A stretch of DNA of 64,000 nucleotides from Alisma plantago-aquatica (Eukaryota > Streptophyta > Magnoliopsida > Alismatales > Alismataceae), in contig OY856413.1 of assembly GCA_963693085.1 (NCBI GenBank), forward strand, positions 472,939,379 through 473,003,378, written 5' to 3'. Position numbers and translations under genes: made by a program. Under the pieces are notes generated by a model. It did not search any database, was not told the DNA's origin, and worked only from the letters and a program-made list of their open reading frames with translations. The first letter of the stretch is position 1. Every line of letters starts with the position of its first letter. Below are positions 49,901-64,000 of the stretch, piece after piece.

Positions 49901-52622
49901 GTGGATTTTTTCCCCTTACAATTCAATATCTCTAGGGAAAACTTTGGCAACTAGGAATGGTCTGGACGGCTTGGAATGTATCTTACCTAGAAAAAGTTTT
50001 AGTCTTGAATTCAAGAGTAACACTTGGTCACCTTTTTGGAATTCTTTTCTTCTAATTCATCTACCATGCCAACTCTTCAGTCACTCCCTATATATTTTGG
50101 TGTTTTCCTATACATCTAAGCAAAGTTCTTTTATCTCCTAGAGTTGTAGCAATCTTGTTTATCCATCTTTATTCATGTCAAGGTTGAGGAATTTGATAGT
50201 CCAAAGTGCTTTGTGTTTAATTTTCAAGAGTAGCTAACAAGATTTTCCACATCTCAATTGGAACAGAGTTGTTCCAATGTTAATCTTGTAGAATGTCTTA
50301 TAGGCCCATAGCGCATCATATAGCTTCCATTTCTGATATTTTCTTGAGCTTGATGTCATTTTCTCTAATTTTTCTTTCGTCTGTTTGTTGGAAACTTCAA
50401 CTCAACCTACTATTTGTGGATGGTATGGCATTGAGATTTTTTTTCTTGACTTTGTATTTTCTTGGTAAGGTTGTTTAAGTTCTTCCATTAAAATAACTTC
50501 CTCAATTGGATTTTATTGCTCTTAGAACATCGATTCTAGGGAATATAATCTTTGGAATATCTTTGTCATAGAATTTGCATAAGGAGCTTGACTAGGGATT
50601 GCCTCTACCTGTTTTGATACATATTCACATTCAACAAGGATATTTTTATAAATGCATGACGAAGGAAAGGGGCCTATATGATAGACACCCCCAAACATCA
50701 AAAACTTTAATATCCAAGATTGAATTGAGTTGTGTCTTTCAGAAATTCCTCTTGACCATCAAAATTTATCACATGCATTAACAAATGCATGGACATATAT
50801 AAGTAGTGTTGGTCAATAGAAACTTGCTTGAAAATTTTTGCTTGTTGTTTTACCACCTCCAAAATGTCCTCTATATGGAGAGGAGTAACAATCTAAAATC
50901 ACACTTGGTATCTCTTCATTTCGAATGCATTTTAAGATCATTCCATCGATGCATTGTTTGATCAAATGAGGGTCATCCCAATAATAAAAGTTGACATCAT
51001 GAAGAAACTTCTTTTTCTACTGATAAGTAAGTTGTGGAGAAAGGCATCTGATGGCTATATAACTTGCAAAGTTATCAAACCACAATACAAGTAGAGATTT
51101 CACAACATAAAGTTCTTAACCTGGAAGATAATCATCAATAGGAACATTATCTCTTGCAATATTGTTGAGGCAAGAAAGGTGGTCAGCAACATTGTTCTCC
51201 ATTTCCATTTTTGTCTTTGATCTTGAAATCAAATTCTTGGACCATAAATACCCAAATAATAATATGAGGTTTGGTATCCTTTTTTTTAGAAAATATTTGA
51301 TTGTAGTGTGATATGTGTAACAAAAACTTTAGATCCCATCAAGTATTGTCAAAATTTGTCAAATGCATATACTATTTCTAGAATATCTTTTTAAGAAATG
51401 ATGTAGTTTATTTTAGCCTCATCTAAAGGCTTTCTCACATTATTAGTAACATGAATCTTGTTGTATTTCCTTGTCCTAAAACTTCCCTCACTACAAAATC
51501 ACTGGAATCATGTGTTATATTAAATGGAAAACTCCAATTAGGCCGTTGAATGATAGGTGTTGATATAAGCGCCTCCTTGCATTTTTAAACATCGTCTTGC
51601 ATTATTTGTTGAATTTGAAATTTACATAGTTGGATAGGAGGGAACACAAATGTTTTGCAGTCTTGGAGAAATCTTTTATAAATCTTCTATAAAATCTTAC
51701 CTATCCAAGAAATCTTTAGACATCTTTCACTATAGTTGGAATAGACATCTTTTCAATTGCTTCAAAATTTTCCTTGTCTACTTCAATGCCTTTGTTTGAC
51801 ACCACATGACCAAGAATTCCATATTGTACCACAAAATGGAACTTTCCCAGTTTAAAACTAGATTGATATGTTTACAATGTTTCTAAAACTTTTGAGGTAT
51901 TTGTCAAATGATCATCCAAAGAGTTATCATAAATATAAAAATCATCCACAAATATTTCCATAATATGCTCAATGAAATTAGAGAATATGGCCATCATACA
52001 CCTTTGGAAAGTAGCATGTGCATTGCACAATCCATAAGAAATTCTTCTATATGCACGAGTTCCATAGGTGCATTTGAATATGGTTTTGTCTTGGTCCGGT
52101 GGATAGTTTGGGATTTTGATGAAGCAAGAATATCCATCTAAATTACAAAAATATGAATGATTGGCAAGTCTTTCAAGCATGAGGTCAGTGATTGGAAAAG
52201 GACAATGATCTTTCCTAGTGACATTTTTAAATATTTATTATTAATACACATGCGCCACCCGATCACTACTCATATTTGGAGAAACTCATCATTATCTCCT
52301 TTTAGCATAGTGGTTATCCCTTTCTTGGGTACTACATGATTGCACTTACCCATGGGCTATCACTAATTGGATTAATGATTATTGCATCTATCAACTTGAA
52401 AATTTCTTTCTTAATAACTTTCATCATGTTTGGTTCGATCTTCTTGGGGGTTCAACACATGGTTTACATCATCCTGTAAAGATATGTGATGCATACAAAT
52501 AGAGAGGTTGATTAGTTTTAAGTCATCAATTGACTTTCCAATTATATAGTTAAAAACTCTAAGATTTTTCAACAATTTTGTTCTGACTCTTTAGTTAATT
52601 TAGAGTTAATAATGACAAGAGA
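49900..52622 (-). pseudogene. Athila-like pol relic: RT and integrase (left part)
   Basis: Read on the minus strand from 52622 down. About 52340-52180 has VVPKKGITTM and GWRMCINN. An open 102-codon RT stretch at 51872-52180 has MLERLANHSYFCNLDGY, SYGLCNAHATFQRCM and the active-site EIFVDDF. Decayed RNase H follows to about 51100. Integrase pieces at about 50950-50600 have SSPYRGHFGGGKT, HAFVNACDKF and IGPFPSS, followed by an integrase C-terminal part to about 49940. Wording matches Athila more closely than Tekay. The upstream protease is at 61224-62023, displaced by the element at 52623-61223. Confidence 0.75.
52618..52622. repeat. Target-site duplication, left (AGAGA)
   Basis: AGAGA before the LTR start is repeated at 61224-61228. 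Confidence 0.85.
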
Positions 52623-55600
52623 TGTAAAGAGTGGGACCCAAAAGGGGATCCACTCAAATGATATAATACAAGATCCATGTAATTCTACAGCAGCGGAAAC
52701 AAAACTATTACAAAGTCACTTTATGATTCATTTATACAATTGTTCCTCACCATATAAAGAGGTCAGCAAAGGCTGAGTATGTACATATATAAAACATTTT
52801 GCGCATTATATAGGGTTAAAAAGTGCAAAAAGAGATGTTCCCATAAGAAAAGGGGCTATTTACAAGTAGGTATGTTCAAGAGAAAAGTAATAAAAGAAAC
52901 GAGGCATATTAAATTTCAGATTACAAGCATGATAATAAAAGAGTGTCTTGCCATAACAATCATGCACAAATTCATTTTAAAACAACAAATATTTGCATGC
53001 ATAATAATTTAGACTAAATATACCTAAAATAGGGCCATAACACCATAGGATCATGGCCTAAAAGTAAACAAGGGTGGAAACGCACACCCCAGGCGGAATA
53101 CGCATGCCCTATATAAGTATGGTTGTACATAAGTACCACTATTCTAGATAATCTAGTCAAACACGCAACATGCTATAATAGAGTGGCAAGACTATCATTT
53201 TAGTCAATATCAAACAACATACAACAAGGCAGGAGGGCCCTAAAGACCCATAATCATGTCAAATTAATAATCACAACAGTAAAAGAGATTCATATCAGGC
53301 ATTATAAATGTCCAAGAATAATAGATTTCTAAGAGAAATAACAGTTCAAAAGATGCCTCATTAAAAGAAATTAGGTTTTAGTCAAATAATGCCCAAAATG
53401 AAATAGAGGATGTACATACCTTATGATCAGTCCTAGATATTCAATAACACCTCCTAAGTTCATGTTCAGGGTTGTCTCAACCTAGTCACAATATATGTGC
53501 ATACAATTAATATAATATGCATTAAAACCCTAGCTTAAAAATTGACCCTACATAAGGTTGGAATTCTGGTCGTGAAACCTATCCCAATAAATCAGTCACA
53601 TTTTTCTAATTTCAAAAACATATATATTAATATTTTTCTAACGAATCAATAATTGGTTATGATTTTTATAAGTTAAAAATATTTACTGCTTAAAAGGAAA
53701 ATTATGACGTGTAATGACCATAATGTCCCTGGATGATTCACGATTATTAAAGTGCAATGTCAAGCAAACTTAGAGAAATCAGAGGCATGCTATTCGGGGT
53801 CAACAGAGTCAAACACAGATCAAAATTCTTATATTCCCCTTATGGGTGTGACATAAAAGTACCAAGAGCAAGATCAGGCTTATGCTCCAGGGATTCATCT
53901 CCCTGCTTATCACGCCGTTAGCACCTACTGGAGCTCAGACCAGTAGAAAGCACTTGAGGCTGGCTTCTTCATGGCTAGGGACCATGTCCCATGGCTCTGA
54001 CTTGCCAAGTTGAAAGCGATGAGCCTTAGTGCAGGTGCTAGGGTTGTTGGTGTCTAGGAAGAACACGTCGTCGAGGAGGCGAAAGACATAGAGCAGACTC
54101 GTTACAGGGACTGACAACTCCAGCGGACAGGAAAAATCGAGATGCTCATCGGAGCAACCAAGGCACACACGAAGATGATCTACATTTGTATACATCACAG
54201 GGGGTTCGATGGTGAACTCGAGATATCCTGGAGGTCTTTCCAGGACCGGAGCACCAAGGTTGCCATGGCCACTGACCACCATGGATGAGAGGTCACAGAG
54301 AGCCTTTTCGTCTGAAAGATATAGAAGGATTCTGGGTAGGCCAAATACACATACTGAGAGAGGGTTCTCGTAGATGGCTACCTGGATGGTATTGCAGCGG
54401 GGTCAGAGGTCTCGAAGGTCCATGGGTCGGGGTTCCATGCGCCGAGGTGAGCTCATAATATGGAGGACGACGATGCTCATCGACCGGACAAACAGACAAA
54501 AACACGGCGAGATGAAAGCACAAAAAGAAAGAGTGAGGGTCCGAGATGGTTACCTTGTGTACGATTAGACTGAGGTGAAGAGCATAGTAGCTTCTCGTAG
54601 TTTCTCGCCGCAGAAGAAGGTCAACAATGACAGCGGCTCCAAAGCACCCAGGAGAGCAATTGATTGAAGGGAAACCGAGAAGAGGCACCGTGGATTGTTT
54701 CTGGAGTGGCGGAGAAGAAGTGGTGGCGTCGAAGTGGAGATTCGATGAGCTAAAGAAATGCAACGGTGGCTGCTCGAGGCCTAAAAAGGGTGTTTTGCCA
54801 ATGCTTGACTCTAAGGCCCGCGTTAGGGCTCATTGGAAAGGGTGGAGAATGGGGAAGTCGTTGGCGAAGAAATCGATCGATTCAGTTGAAGGTGGGGGAG
54901 ATATCGACGATGGACTCCATCACCAACCAAAGCCTAAGCTACACGCTAAAGTCGGGGGTTAGGGATGACCAGGTCCTGACCTGTCCCACTCGCCTGTGCA
55001 AGAGAACTGGAAATAAACCCAGTACAGAAACTTGGTCTGGGTGTGACAAGATGAATCAATTAATCGACCATTAATTTTAGGTAAAAACCTATATAGTCTA
55101 TTAGGGTTTAATTGGGGGTGCATTTGATGTCCAAATGACCCCAAATTTTAAGGGTTGACTAATTCAGCTATGAGGAACTCAATTATGTGATTATATTTGG
55201 GTTTTTAGGTTACCTTAGCTATTATTTATCCATTGTTCATAAATCATTCACTGAATGTAATGATCATAGCCTAAAGATCAATCATGGTGAAACCTTCCAC
55301 ATTCCTCACTCTAATATTCCACAGTTATTCCAAGATGTTAAATAATGGTTGAGGCTATAGTTTAATATTAGTATCCACCAATTCTCATCCTTCAAGTATT
55401 AGGGTTATCTCATTCAAAGATTTCATGTTCATGTGATTCGAAAGAGTCAATTAGGGTTATCAGATCCTAATATGGTTTGATCTATGCTATTACAAACAAA
55501 TATAGACATTGAAAGGTAGCCAAGAAAAGAAAAGAGACAAGGGATTTTGGGTATCCATCTAATCAATTAGGGGCCTAGAAGAATGGGAAATTAGCCTGTG

Positions 55601-55623
55601 TGTCTAGAATCGAGTATGTTACA
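52623..55623 (-). repeat. LARD-like left LTR (3,001 bp)
   Basis: Compared with the right LTR it lacks about 176 bp after CCTCACCATA (near 52755). The old copy at 15.8-18.8 kb keeps a relative of part of the missing segment, so the difference is most simply a deletion here. Confidence 0.9.
53935..54390 (-). pseudogene. LTR-internal reading frame, left copy
   Basis: Counterpart of the frame at 59535-59987. The open frame extends upstream of the ATG at 54282 through FGLP and YEN words. In the 115 codons from that ATG about 15 amino-acid differences separate the two copies, mostly non-conservative, so no constraint after insertion is visible. Product not recognised. Confidence 0.5.
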
Positions 55624-55640
55624 ACACTCCACCCCTTAAA
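55624..55640 (-). other. Polypurine tract of the LARD-like element
   Basis: The complement reads TTTAAGGGGTGGAGTGT immediately before the LTR TG. Confidence 0.75.
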
Positions 55641-58029
<2,389 letters not shown>

Positions 58030-58041
58030 GCTCTGATACCA
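58030..58041 (-). other. Primer binding site of the LARD-like element (initiator tRNA-Met type)
   Basis: The complement reads TGGTATCAGAGC, identical to the Tekay site, three bases inside the right LTR. Confidence 0.9.
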
Positions 58042-58044
58042 TTT

Positions 58045-61000
58045 TGTAAAGAGTGGGACCCGAAAGGGGATCCACTCAAATGATATAATACAAGAGCCAT
58101 GTAATTATACAACAACGGAAACAAAACTATTACAAAGTCACTTCATTATTCATTTATAAAATTGTTCCTCACCATAATAGGCGATTTTTCAAAAAACTGA
58201 ACTAAGTACAACTAAATCCAGTAACAGAGGGTAACCCAGCCATTCCAAGCTATCCTTAAGTTCATGTCGTGTTAGTGATATTTTTGAGCTCTTGTCTTCT
58301 AATGTACCTAAACCTGGGTGGAAGGGAACATCACCCAGAACATAGGAAACAGTAAAGAGGTCAGTAAAGGCTGAGTATGTTCATATATAAAACATTTTGG
58401 GCATTATATAGGGTTAAAAAGTGCAAAAAGAGATGTTCCCACAAGAAAAGGGGGCTATTTACAAGTAGGTATGTTCAAGAGAAAAGTAACAAAAGAAATG
58501 AGGCATATTAAATTTCAGATTACAAGCATGATAATAAAAGAGTGTCTTGCCATAACAATCATCCACATATTCATTTTAAAACAACAAATATTTGCATGCA
58601 TAACAATTTAGACTAAATATACCTAAAATAGGGCCATAACACCATAGGATCATGGCCTAAAAGTAAACAAGGGTGGAAACACACACCCCGGGTGGAATAC
58701 ACACACCCTATATAAGTATGGTTTTACATAAGTACCACTATTCTAGATAATCTAGTCAAACACGCAACATGCTATAATAGAGTGGCAAGACTATCATTTT
58801 AGTCAATATCAAACAAAAGACAACAAGGTAGGAGGGGCCTAAAGACCCATAATCATGTCAAATTAATAATCACAGAAGTAAAAGAGATTCATATCAAGAA
58901 TTATAAATGTCCAAGAATAATAGATTTCCAAGAGAAAATATAGTTCAAGAGATGCCTCATTAAAAGAAATTAGGTTTTAGTCAAATAATGCCCAAAATAA
59001 AATAGAGGATGTACATACCTTATGATTAGTCCTAGATATTCAATAACACCTCCTAAGTTCAGGTTCAGGGTTGTCTCAACCTAGTCACAATATATGTGCA
59101 TACAATTAATATAATATGCATTAAAACCCTAGCTTAAAAATCAACCCTACATAAGGTTGGAATTCTGGTCGTGAAGCCTATCCCAATAAATTATTCACAT
59201 TTTTTTTTATTTCAAAAACATACATATTTATATTTTTCTAACAAACCGATAATTGGTTATGATTTTTATAAGTTAAAAACATTTACTGCTTAAAAGGAAA
59301 ATTATGACGTGTAATGACCATAATGTCCATGTATGATTCACGATTATTAAAGTGCGATGTCAAGTGAACTTAGAGAAATCATAGGCATGCTATTCGAGGA
59401 CAACATAGTCAAACATAGATCGAAATTCTTATACTCCCCTTATGGGTGTGACATAAAAGTACCAAGAGCAAGATCAGGCTTATGCTCCAGGGATTCATCT
59501 CCCTGCTTCTCACGCCGTTAGCACCTGCTGGAGCTCAGACCAATAGCAAGCGCTTGAGGCTGGCTTCTTCATGTCTAGGGACCATGTCCCATGGCTCCGA
59601 CTTGCCAAGCTGAAAGCGATGAGCCTTAGTGCAGGTGGTAGGGTTGCTGGTGTCTAGGAAGAACACGCCATCAAGGAGGTGAAAGACATAGAGTAGACTC
59701 ATTGCAAGGACTGACAACTCCAGCAGATAGGAAAAATCGAGATGCTCATCGGAGAAACCAAGGCATGCACGAAGATGATCTACATTTGTATACATCACAG
59801 GGGGTTCGATGGTGAACTCGAGATATCCTGGAGGTCTTTCGAGGACCGGAGCACCAAGGTTTCCATGGCCACTGACTGCCATGGACGAGAGGTCACAGAG
59901 AGCCTTGTCGGCCGAAAGATACTGAAGGATTCTGGGTAGGCCAAATACACATACTGAGAGAGGGGTCTCATAGACGGCTACCCACACGGTATTGCATTGG
60001 AGTCAGAGGTCTCGAAGGTCCAGGGGTCGGGGTTCCACGTGCCGAGGTGAGCTCAGAATAGGGAGGACAGTGGCGCTCATCGACCGGACAAACCAGACAA
60101 AAACACGGCGAGATGAAAGCACAAAAAGAAAGAGAGGGGGTCCGAGGTGGTTACCTCGTGGACGATTAGACTGAGGTGAAGGGCAAAGAAACTTCTCATA
60201 GTTTCTCTCCAGAGAAGAAGGTCAACAACGACAATGGCTCCAAAAAACCCAAGTGAGCAATTGATTGAAGGGAAACTGAGAAGAGGCACCTTGGATCGTT
60301 TCTGGAGTGGCAGAGAAGAAGTGGTGGCATCAAAGTGGAGATTCGATGAGCTGAAGAAATGCAACGGTGGCTGCTCGAGGCCGAAAAAGGGCGTTTTTCC
60401 AATGCTTGACTCTAAGGCCCGTGTTAGGGATCGTTGGAAAGGGCGGAGAATGGGGAAGTCGTTGGTGAAAAAATTGATCGATTCGGTTGAAGGTGGGGGA
60501 GATATCAGCGATGGACTCCATCGCCAGCCAAAGCCTGAGCTACGTGCTAAAGTTAGGGGTTAGGGATGACCAGGTCCCAACCCGTCCCGCTTGCCTGAGC
60601 AAGAGAATTGGAAATAAACCCGGCCAGAAACTTGGTCCGGGTGTGACAAGATGAATCAATTAATCGACCATTGATTTTAGGTAAAAACCTACATAGTCTA
60701 TTAGGGTTTAATGGGGGGTGCATTTGATGTCCGAATGACCCCAAATTTTGAGGGTTGACTAATTAAGCTATGAGGAACTCAATTATGTGATTAGATTTGG
60801 GTTTTTAGGTTACCTTAGCTATTATTCATCCGTAGTTCATAAATCATTCACTGAATGTAATGATCATAGCCTAAAGATTAATTATGGTGAAACCTTCCAC
60901 ATTCCTCACTCTAATATTCCACAGTTATTCCAGGATGTTAAATAATGGTTGAGGCTATAGTTTAATATTAGTATCCACCAATTCTCATCCTTCAAGTATT

Positions 61001-61223
61001 AGGGTTATCTCATTCGAAGATTTCATGTTCATGTGATTCGAAAGAGTCAATTAGGGTTATCAGATCCTAATATGGTTTGATCTATGCTATTACAAACAAA
61101 TATAGACATTGAAAGGTAGCCAAGTAAAGAAAAGGGACAAGGGATTTTGGATATCCATCTAATCAATTAGGGGCCTAGAAGAATGGGAAATTAGCCTATG
61201 TGTCTAGAATCGAGTATGTTACA
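58045..61223 (-). repeat. LARD-like right (5') LTR (3,179 bp)
   Basis: The longer copy. Contains a GC-rich, CpG-rich segment at about 59475-60570 in otherwise AT-rich sequence; the left LTR has it at about 53880-54970. Confidence 0.9.
59535..59987 (-). CDS. Unrecognised 150-codon frame inside the LARD-like LTR
   Basis: I do not recognise the product. The frame lies in the GC-rich LTR segment on the element's sense strand and reads YETPLSVCVFGLP near its start, then GHGNLGAPVLERPPGYLEF, and TCTKAHRFQLGKSEPWD near the end. There is no signal peptide, membrane segment or known motif. It is also largely open in the left LTR. Upstream on the same strand are further open stretches (for example 60330-60521 starting MESIADISPTFN) and possible splice donors (AAG/GTAACC), so it may be the last exon of a captured gene. 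Alternatively it is an LTR regulatory core that is open by chance because it is GC-rich. Confidence 0.4.
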   Translation of the reverse strand: MWVAVYETPLSVCVFGLPRILQYLSADKALCDLSSMAVSGHGNLGAPVLERPPGYLEFTIEPPVMYTNVDHLRACLGFSDEHLDFSYLLELSVLAMSLLYVFHLLDGVFFLDTSNPTTCTKAHRFQLGKSEPWDMVPRHEEASLKRLLLV

Positions 61224-61228
61224 AGAGA
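61224..61228. repeat. Target-site duplication, right (AGAGA)
   Basis: Repeats 52618-52622. Confidence 0.85.
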
Positions 61229-62023
61229 AGTATAATTTGGATCCATAAATGTAAACCTCAACCTTGGTGTAAGGGGTAATGTTTTTATATACTCTTGTGA
61301 TATTTCTTGAGAAGTTTAACTTGAAATAGGTGTAAAAATTGTCTCATGAATATCATTCTTTAGGCTTTTATCATCGCTTGCTTCTTCAAAATCATCAAAA
61401 TTTGATCCCTGAAAGATCTTTGTCTTGTTCAAAGGTATGTCAATGTTTTTAATTAAATAGAGATACTCTATCATGCTTGGTGCTTTCATTGCATAAAAAA
61501 AGACAATTTTCTATAGCTTTATTTCCAACTCCAAGAGTTAACTTCCCTTCTCTAACATCCACTATGCACCTAGGAATGTGAACTAATGGTCTCCCAAAAA
61601 GAACATGATTTTAGGGGTTTTATTTGTGTCAAGGACTACAAAGTCAAAAGGAATATAGAACTTTCCTATTTGTACTAGAACATCTTCAATGACTCCTATT
61701 GTATATTTAATGGATAAATCTGCTAGGTAGATGGCCATAGAAGTGGACTTCAATTCTTCCAAGCCAACTTTCTACCATAAAGAAAATACAATAAATCTAA
61801 TGGTGTCACTAAGATCTACCAAACCTTTATTAAAGGTTGTGCCTCTAATCTTGCAAGGAAGAGTGAATGCAGTAGGATCATCTAATTTCTTTTGAAACCT
61901 ATTTTAAATTATAGAGCTTATTGTTTTAGAAAGCATTAGTGTATCTACTTGATCAAGTCTCTCCCTCTTTGTCAATATGTCTTTGAGAAATTTAGCATAT
62001 GAAGGTATTTCAACAAGTACTTT
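61224..62023 (-). pseudogene. Athila-like gag-pol relic: protease part
   Basis: Minus-strand continuation of the pol relic at 49900-52622. From 62023 down: VEIPSYAKFLKDILTKRERL (gag-protease junction), DPTAFTLPCKI, then a protease active-site region reading VDLSDTI in place of the usual DLGASI, and VIEDVLVQIGKFYIPFDFVVLD. Several stops. It is cut on its upstream side at 62024 by a copia-type LTR. Confidence 0.75.
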
Positions 62024-64000
62024 TGTTGGTATGTATGCCCTGAGAGCCAATCATGGGATGATTGGTGGGATACATTAAGATTGATTTGACAAACATCAAA
62101 GGCAAGCTTCCAATTATTTCTGGTTAAGTCATATGAGATAGTGATAGAACAGATTGAATGTCTAGAGAATGACAATACTCAATGACGTATGCCTTCAGGT
62201 TGAGGACCTGAATGATGAGATCATACAGATGCTAAGAGTTTGTACATTCTTGTTATGTCCCTAGTCGGATGTCATTGTGGAAGGTAGATAGACAGCAATG
62301 ACACACAAGACTAGATTGTGGTGTTGGTTGATGACAGAATCTCATTAGTCATGATATAGAGATATCAAACCAAACACATAGGTACTTGTTAGAGAACAAG
62401 TGTACCGGACAGACCCACCGTGAGTTTGACACATGGAACCATGAGATGGTAGTCACAGTAGGTACTCACAGTGATGGTGGTGAGTGTGATTCTTTGACCT
62501 GAAATCACTACACTCAACACATGTCGTTGGGCACACTTTGACATCATCAAACGCAATCCTGAAACATGGGTTGTTATAAAGGTGATGATTGGGTGGCTCT
62601 GACACATGGGGCTTTTGAGGGGTGAGTGATAGATATGGGATTTGTCCCTCCTGAGGGAGTTTGATATCCAATGCCACTAGATGAGTAGGATTGAGATAGG
62701 CGTGCTCACGCATGTGTGAATCAGTATGTGATATTGATGTCATACATATCTCCTTCAATCTACTCGGAGATCAAGAAAGTGAATGAACGTTGACAGGATG
62801 ACTGTTCCATGCCTCGAGTTCATTTGGGATACCAGTGACAAAGGAATTATACATTCACTGTAACACCATTCACGAATTGTAGGATGAAAGTTGTTCTCCA
62901 ACTTTCTACTTTCACTTGGGTAGCAATGATGTGTGACTAGGCACCACTCTTTGCTTGTGAAGTCATAAGTGTTATGGACTTTCACTGCCAATGTGAAATG
63001 GACCTACAGGGTCACACACATAGGATTTAACCTGGAAGAGGAGTTTTGTCCACAAGCAATGTTTAGATTGATTACTAAAGGAGTTTAGTAGTTCAATTAA
63101 ACACTCAATTAATCGATAGCTCAATATCATATTGTTCAAGGTGTTGGACGCGTTGATTGGAGTATCAGATTGATTGAAATCACAATTGACTGATTCTGCA
63201 CAACCTGCACTCCCAACCGATTGGCTCAAGTGTTGAACCGGTTGACTGAGGTTGCTGAAACGGTCGGCTCAAGTGTTGAGCCGATCGGCTCAAGTCCAGG
63301 GTGAACTGATTGCTTCAAGTGTTGAAATGATCGATTCAACTGGTGCAACTGAGCAACTTGGGAAAGTAGGATTGGTGAGAATTTTCCTTTTGTTTCAAAT
63401 TGCCCAATTTGATTGGGAAATAGGATTGGTATTCAATACCAATTAGAAACGAAATAAGGAAAGTCAATTTGAGTTGAACCAGGATCTTGAACCGATTGAC
63501 TGGAGGGTCCAACTGATCGGCTCAAGTGTCCAAACGATCGGCTGGAAGGTCCAACCAGGAGCGACCAGGAGCTGCACAGACGCCGTCCAAGACCGGAGTT
63601 GAAGATCGCGCATTGCACGAGGTATTGTCGCCGAGCAAGCCTCGGGACAAGGTATGATTCAAAAAACCATGCTTTCCTATTATATAGACGTTGACGCGTT
63701 TCCTCAGTATGGGTTGGGGGAGAAAATTTTTTTTTCCACTGCCATCTCTGTCTCCCCTAAAACCCAACAACTTTTACCGAAGGGAGATTGACCTAGAGCT
63801 TGTTCCAAGTGTCCATGAATTTATTGAACTTGAGATCATCTTTCTTGTTATCAAACATGTGTGGAAAAGGGACATTTGGTGTGATAGAAGAAAATCCTTA
63901 TGGAGAATTACTTGTAGATTTCTTTCTTTGAGTTTATGTTATGGAGTGGATTTTTAAGGTTTTGGACCCAGTGGCATAAGTGAGTTCATATAATTGAGAT
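62024..64000 (+). repeat. Copia-type LTR, right end beyond window
   Basis: Begins TGTTGGTATGTATGCCCTGAG, breaking the Athila-like frame exactly there. Phrases such as GTGTACCGGACAGACCCACC and TTGACCTGAAATCACT are typical of plant copia LTRs. No primer site, internal domain or second LTR is in the window, so orientation is inferred from sequence resemblance and the family is not fixed. Confidence 0.6.
63190..63560. repeat. CGGCTCAAGTGTTGAACCGAT minisatellite in copia LTR
   Basis: Repeated degenerate words CCGATCGGCTCAAGTGTTGA, GATTGACTGGAGG and TCGGCTGGAAGG, seven or more units with irregular spacing. Confidence 0.8.

Noticed and set aside
54627..55074. Plus-strand frames of about 100 codons in the LARD-like LTR
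   Set aside because: They are antisense to the element and overlap the GC-rich segment; openness is explained by GC content, though the sense-strand frame is kept as a candidate.

Overview
The window is plant nuclear DNA made almost entirely of transposable elements. A two-gene CACTA (En/Spm) transposon with a plant Ulp1-like protease domain, a chromodomain-bearing Ty3/gypsy chromovirus of the Tekay/Del type, Athila-like gypsy remains and SIRE-like copia remains occur together, and two elements have primer sites matching initiator tRNA-Met. This points to repeat-rich heterochromatin of a seed plant with a large genome. I cannot name the species and I see no intact single-copy host gene.

Layout. 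(1) 1-9073: CACTA element, left end outside the window. It has a palindrome, two tandem 316-bp hairpin units, a decayed TNP2-type transposase (1266-4520), a multi-exon Transposase_24/Ulp1-type gene (4692-8106), subterminal repeats and the right terminal inverted repeat ending at 9073. (2) 9074-14313: remains of a minus-strand Athila-like deletion derivative. An LTR at about 12395-14313 has a related truncated copy at 9074-9286, and the CACTA element sits inside that truncated copy. (3) About 15770-18850: a very old LTR of the same family as the element at 52.6-61.2 kb. (4) 19400-22330: a SIRE-like copia gag to pre-integrase relic. (5) About 23780-28400: a repeat block followed by a plus-strand Athila-like gag-protease relic, then a solo-LTR-like copy at 28442-30430. 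(6) 30896-43557: a complete Tekay-type retrotransposon on the minus strand with 3.9-kb LTRs, target duplication ATTAT, primer site, polypurine tract and one gag-pol reading frame interrupted only by stop codons. (7) 49900-62023: a minus-strand Athila-like pol relic split by an 8.6-kb non-autonomous LTR element (52623-61223, target duplication AGAGA) and cut again at 62024 by a copia-type LTR that runs off the window.

How the parts relate. The gene-bearing elements are mobile elements in different stages of decay; nothing here forms a host pathway. The most unusual item is the 52.6-61.2 kb element. It has PBS and PPT signals like those of the Tekay element but no gag or pol, carries a (TCA)n tract of about 60 units, and each LTR contains a GC-rich segment with an unrecognised reading frame of about 150 codons. 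A collinear but heavily decayed version of that LTR, including the segment, appears at 15.8-18.8 kb, so the segment is an old, family-level component. Whether it is a captured host gene or an LTR regulatory core cannot be decided from this sequence alone.
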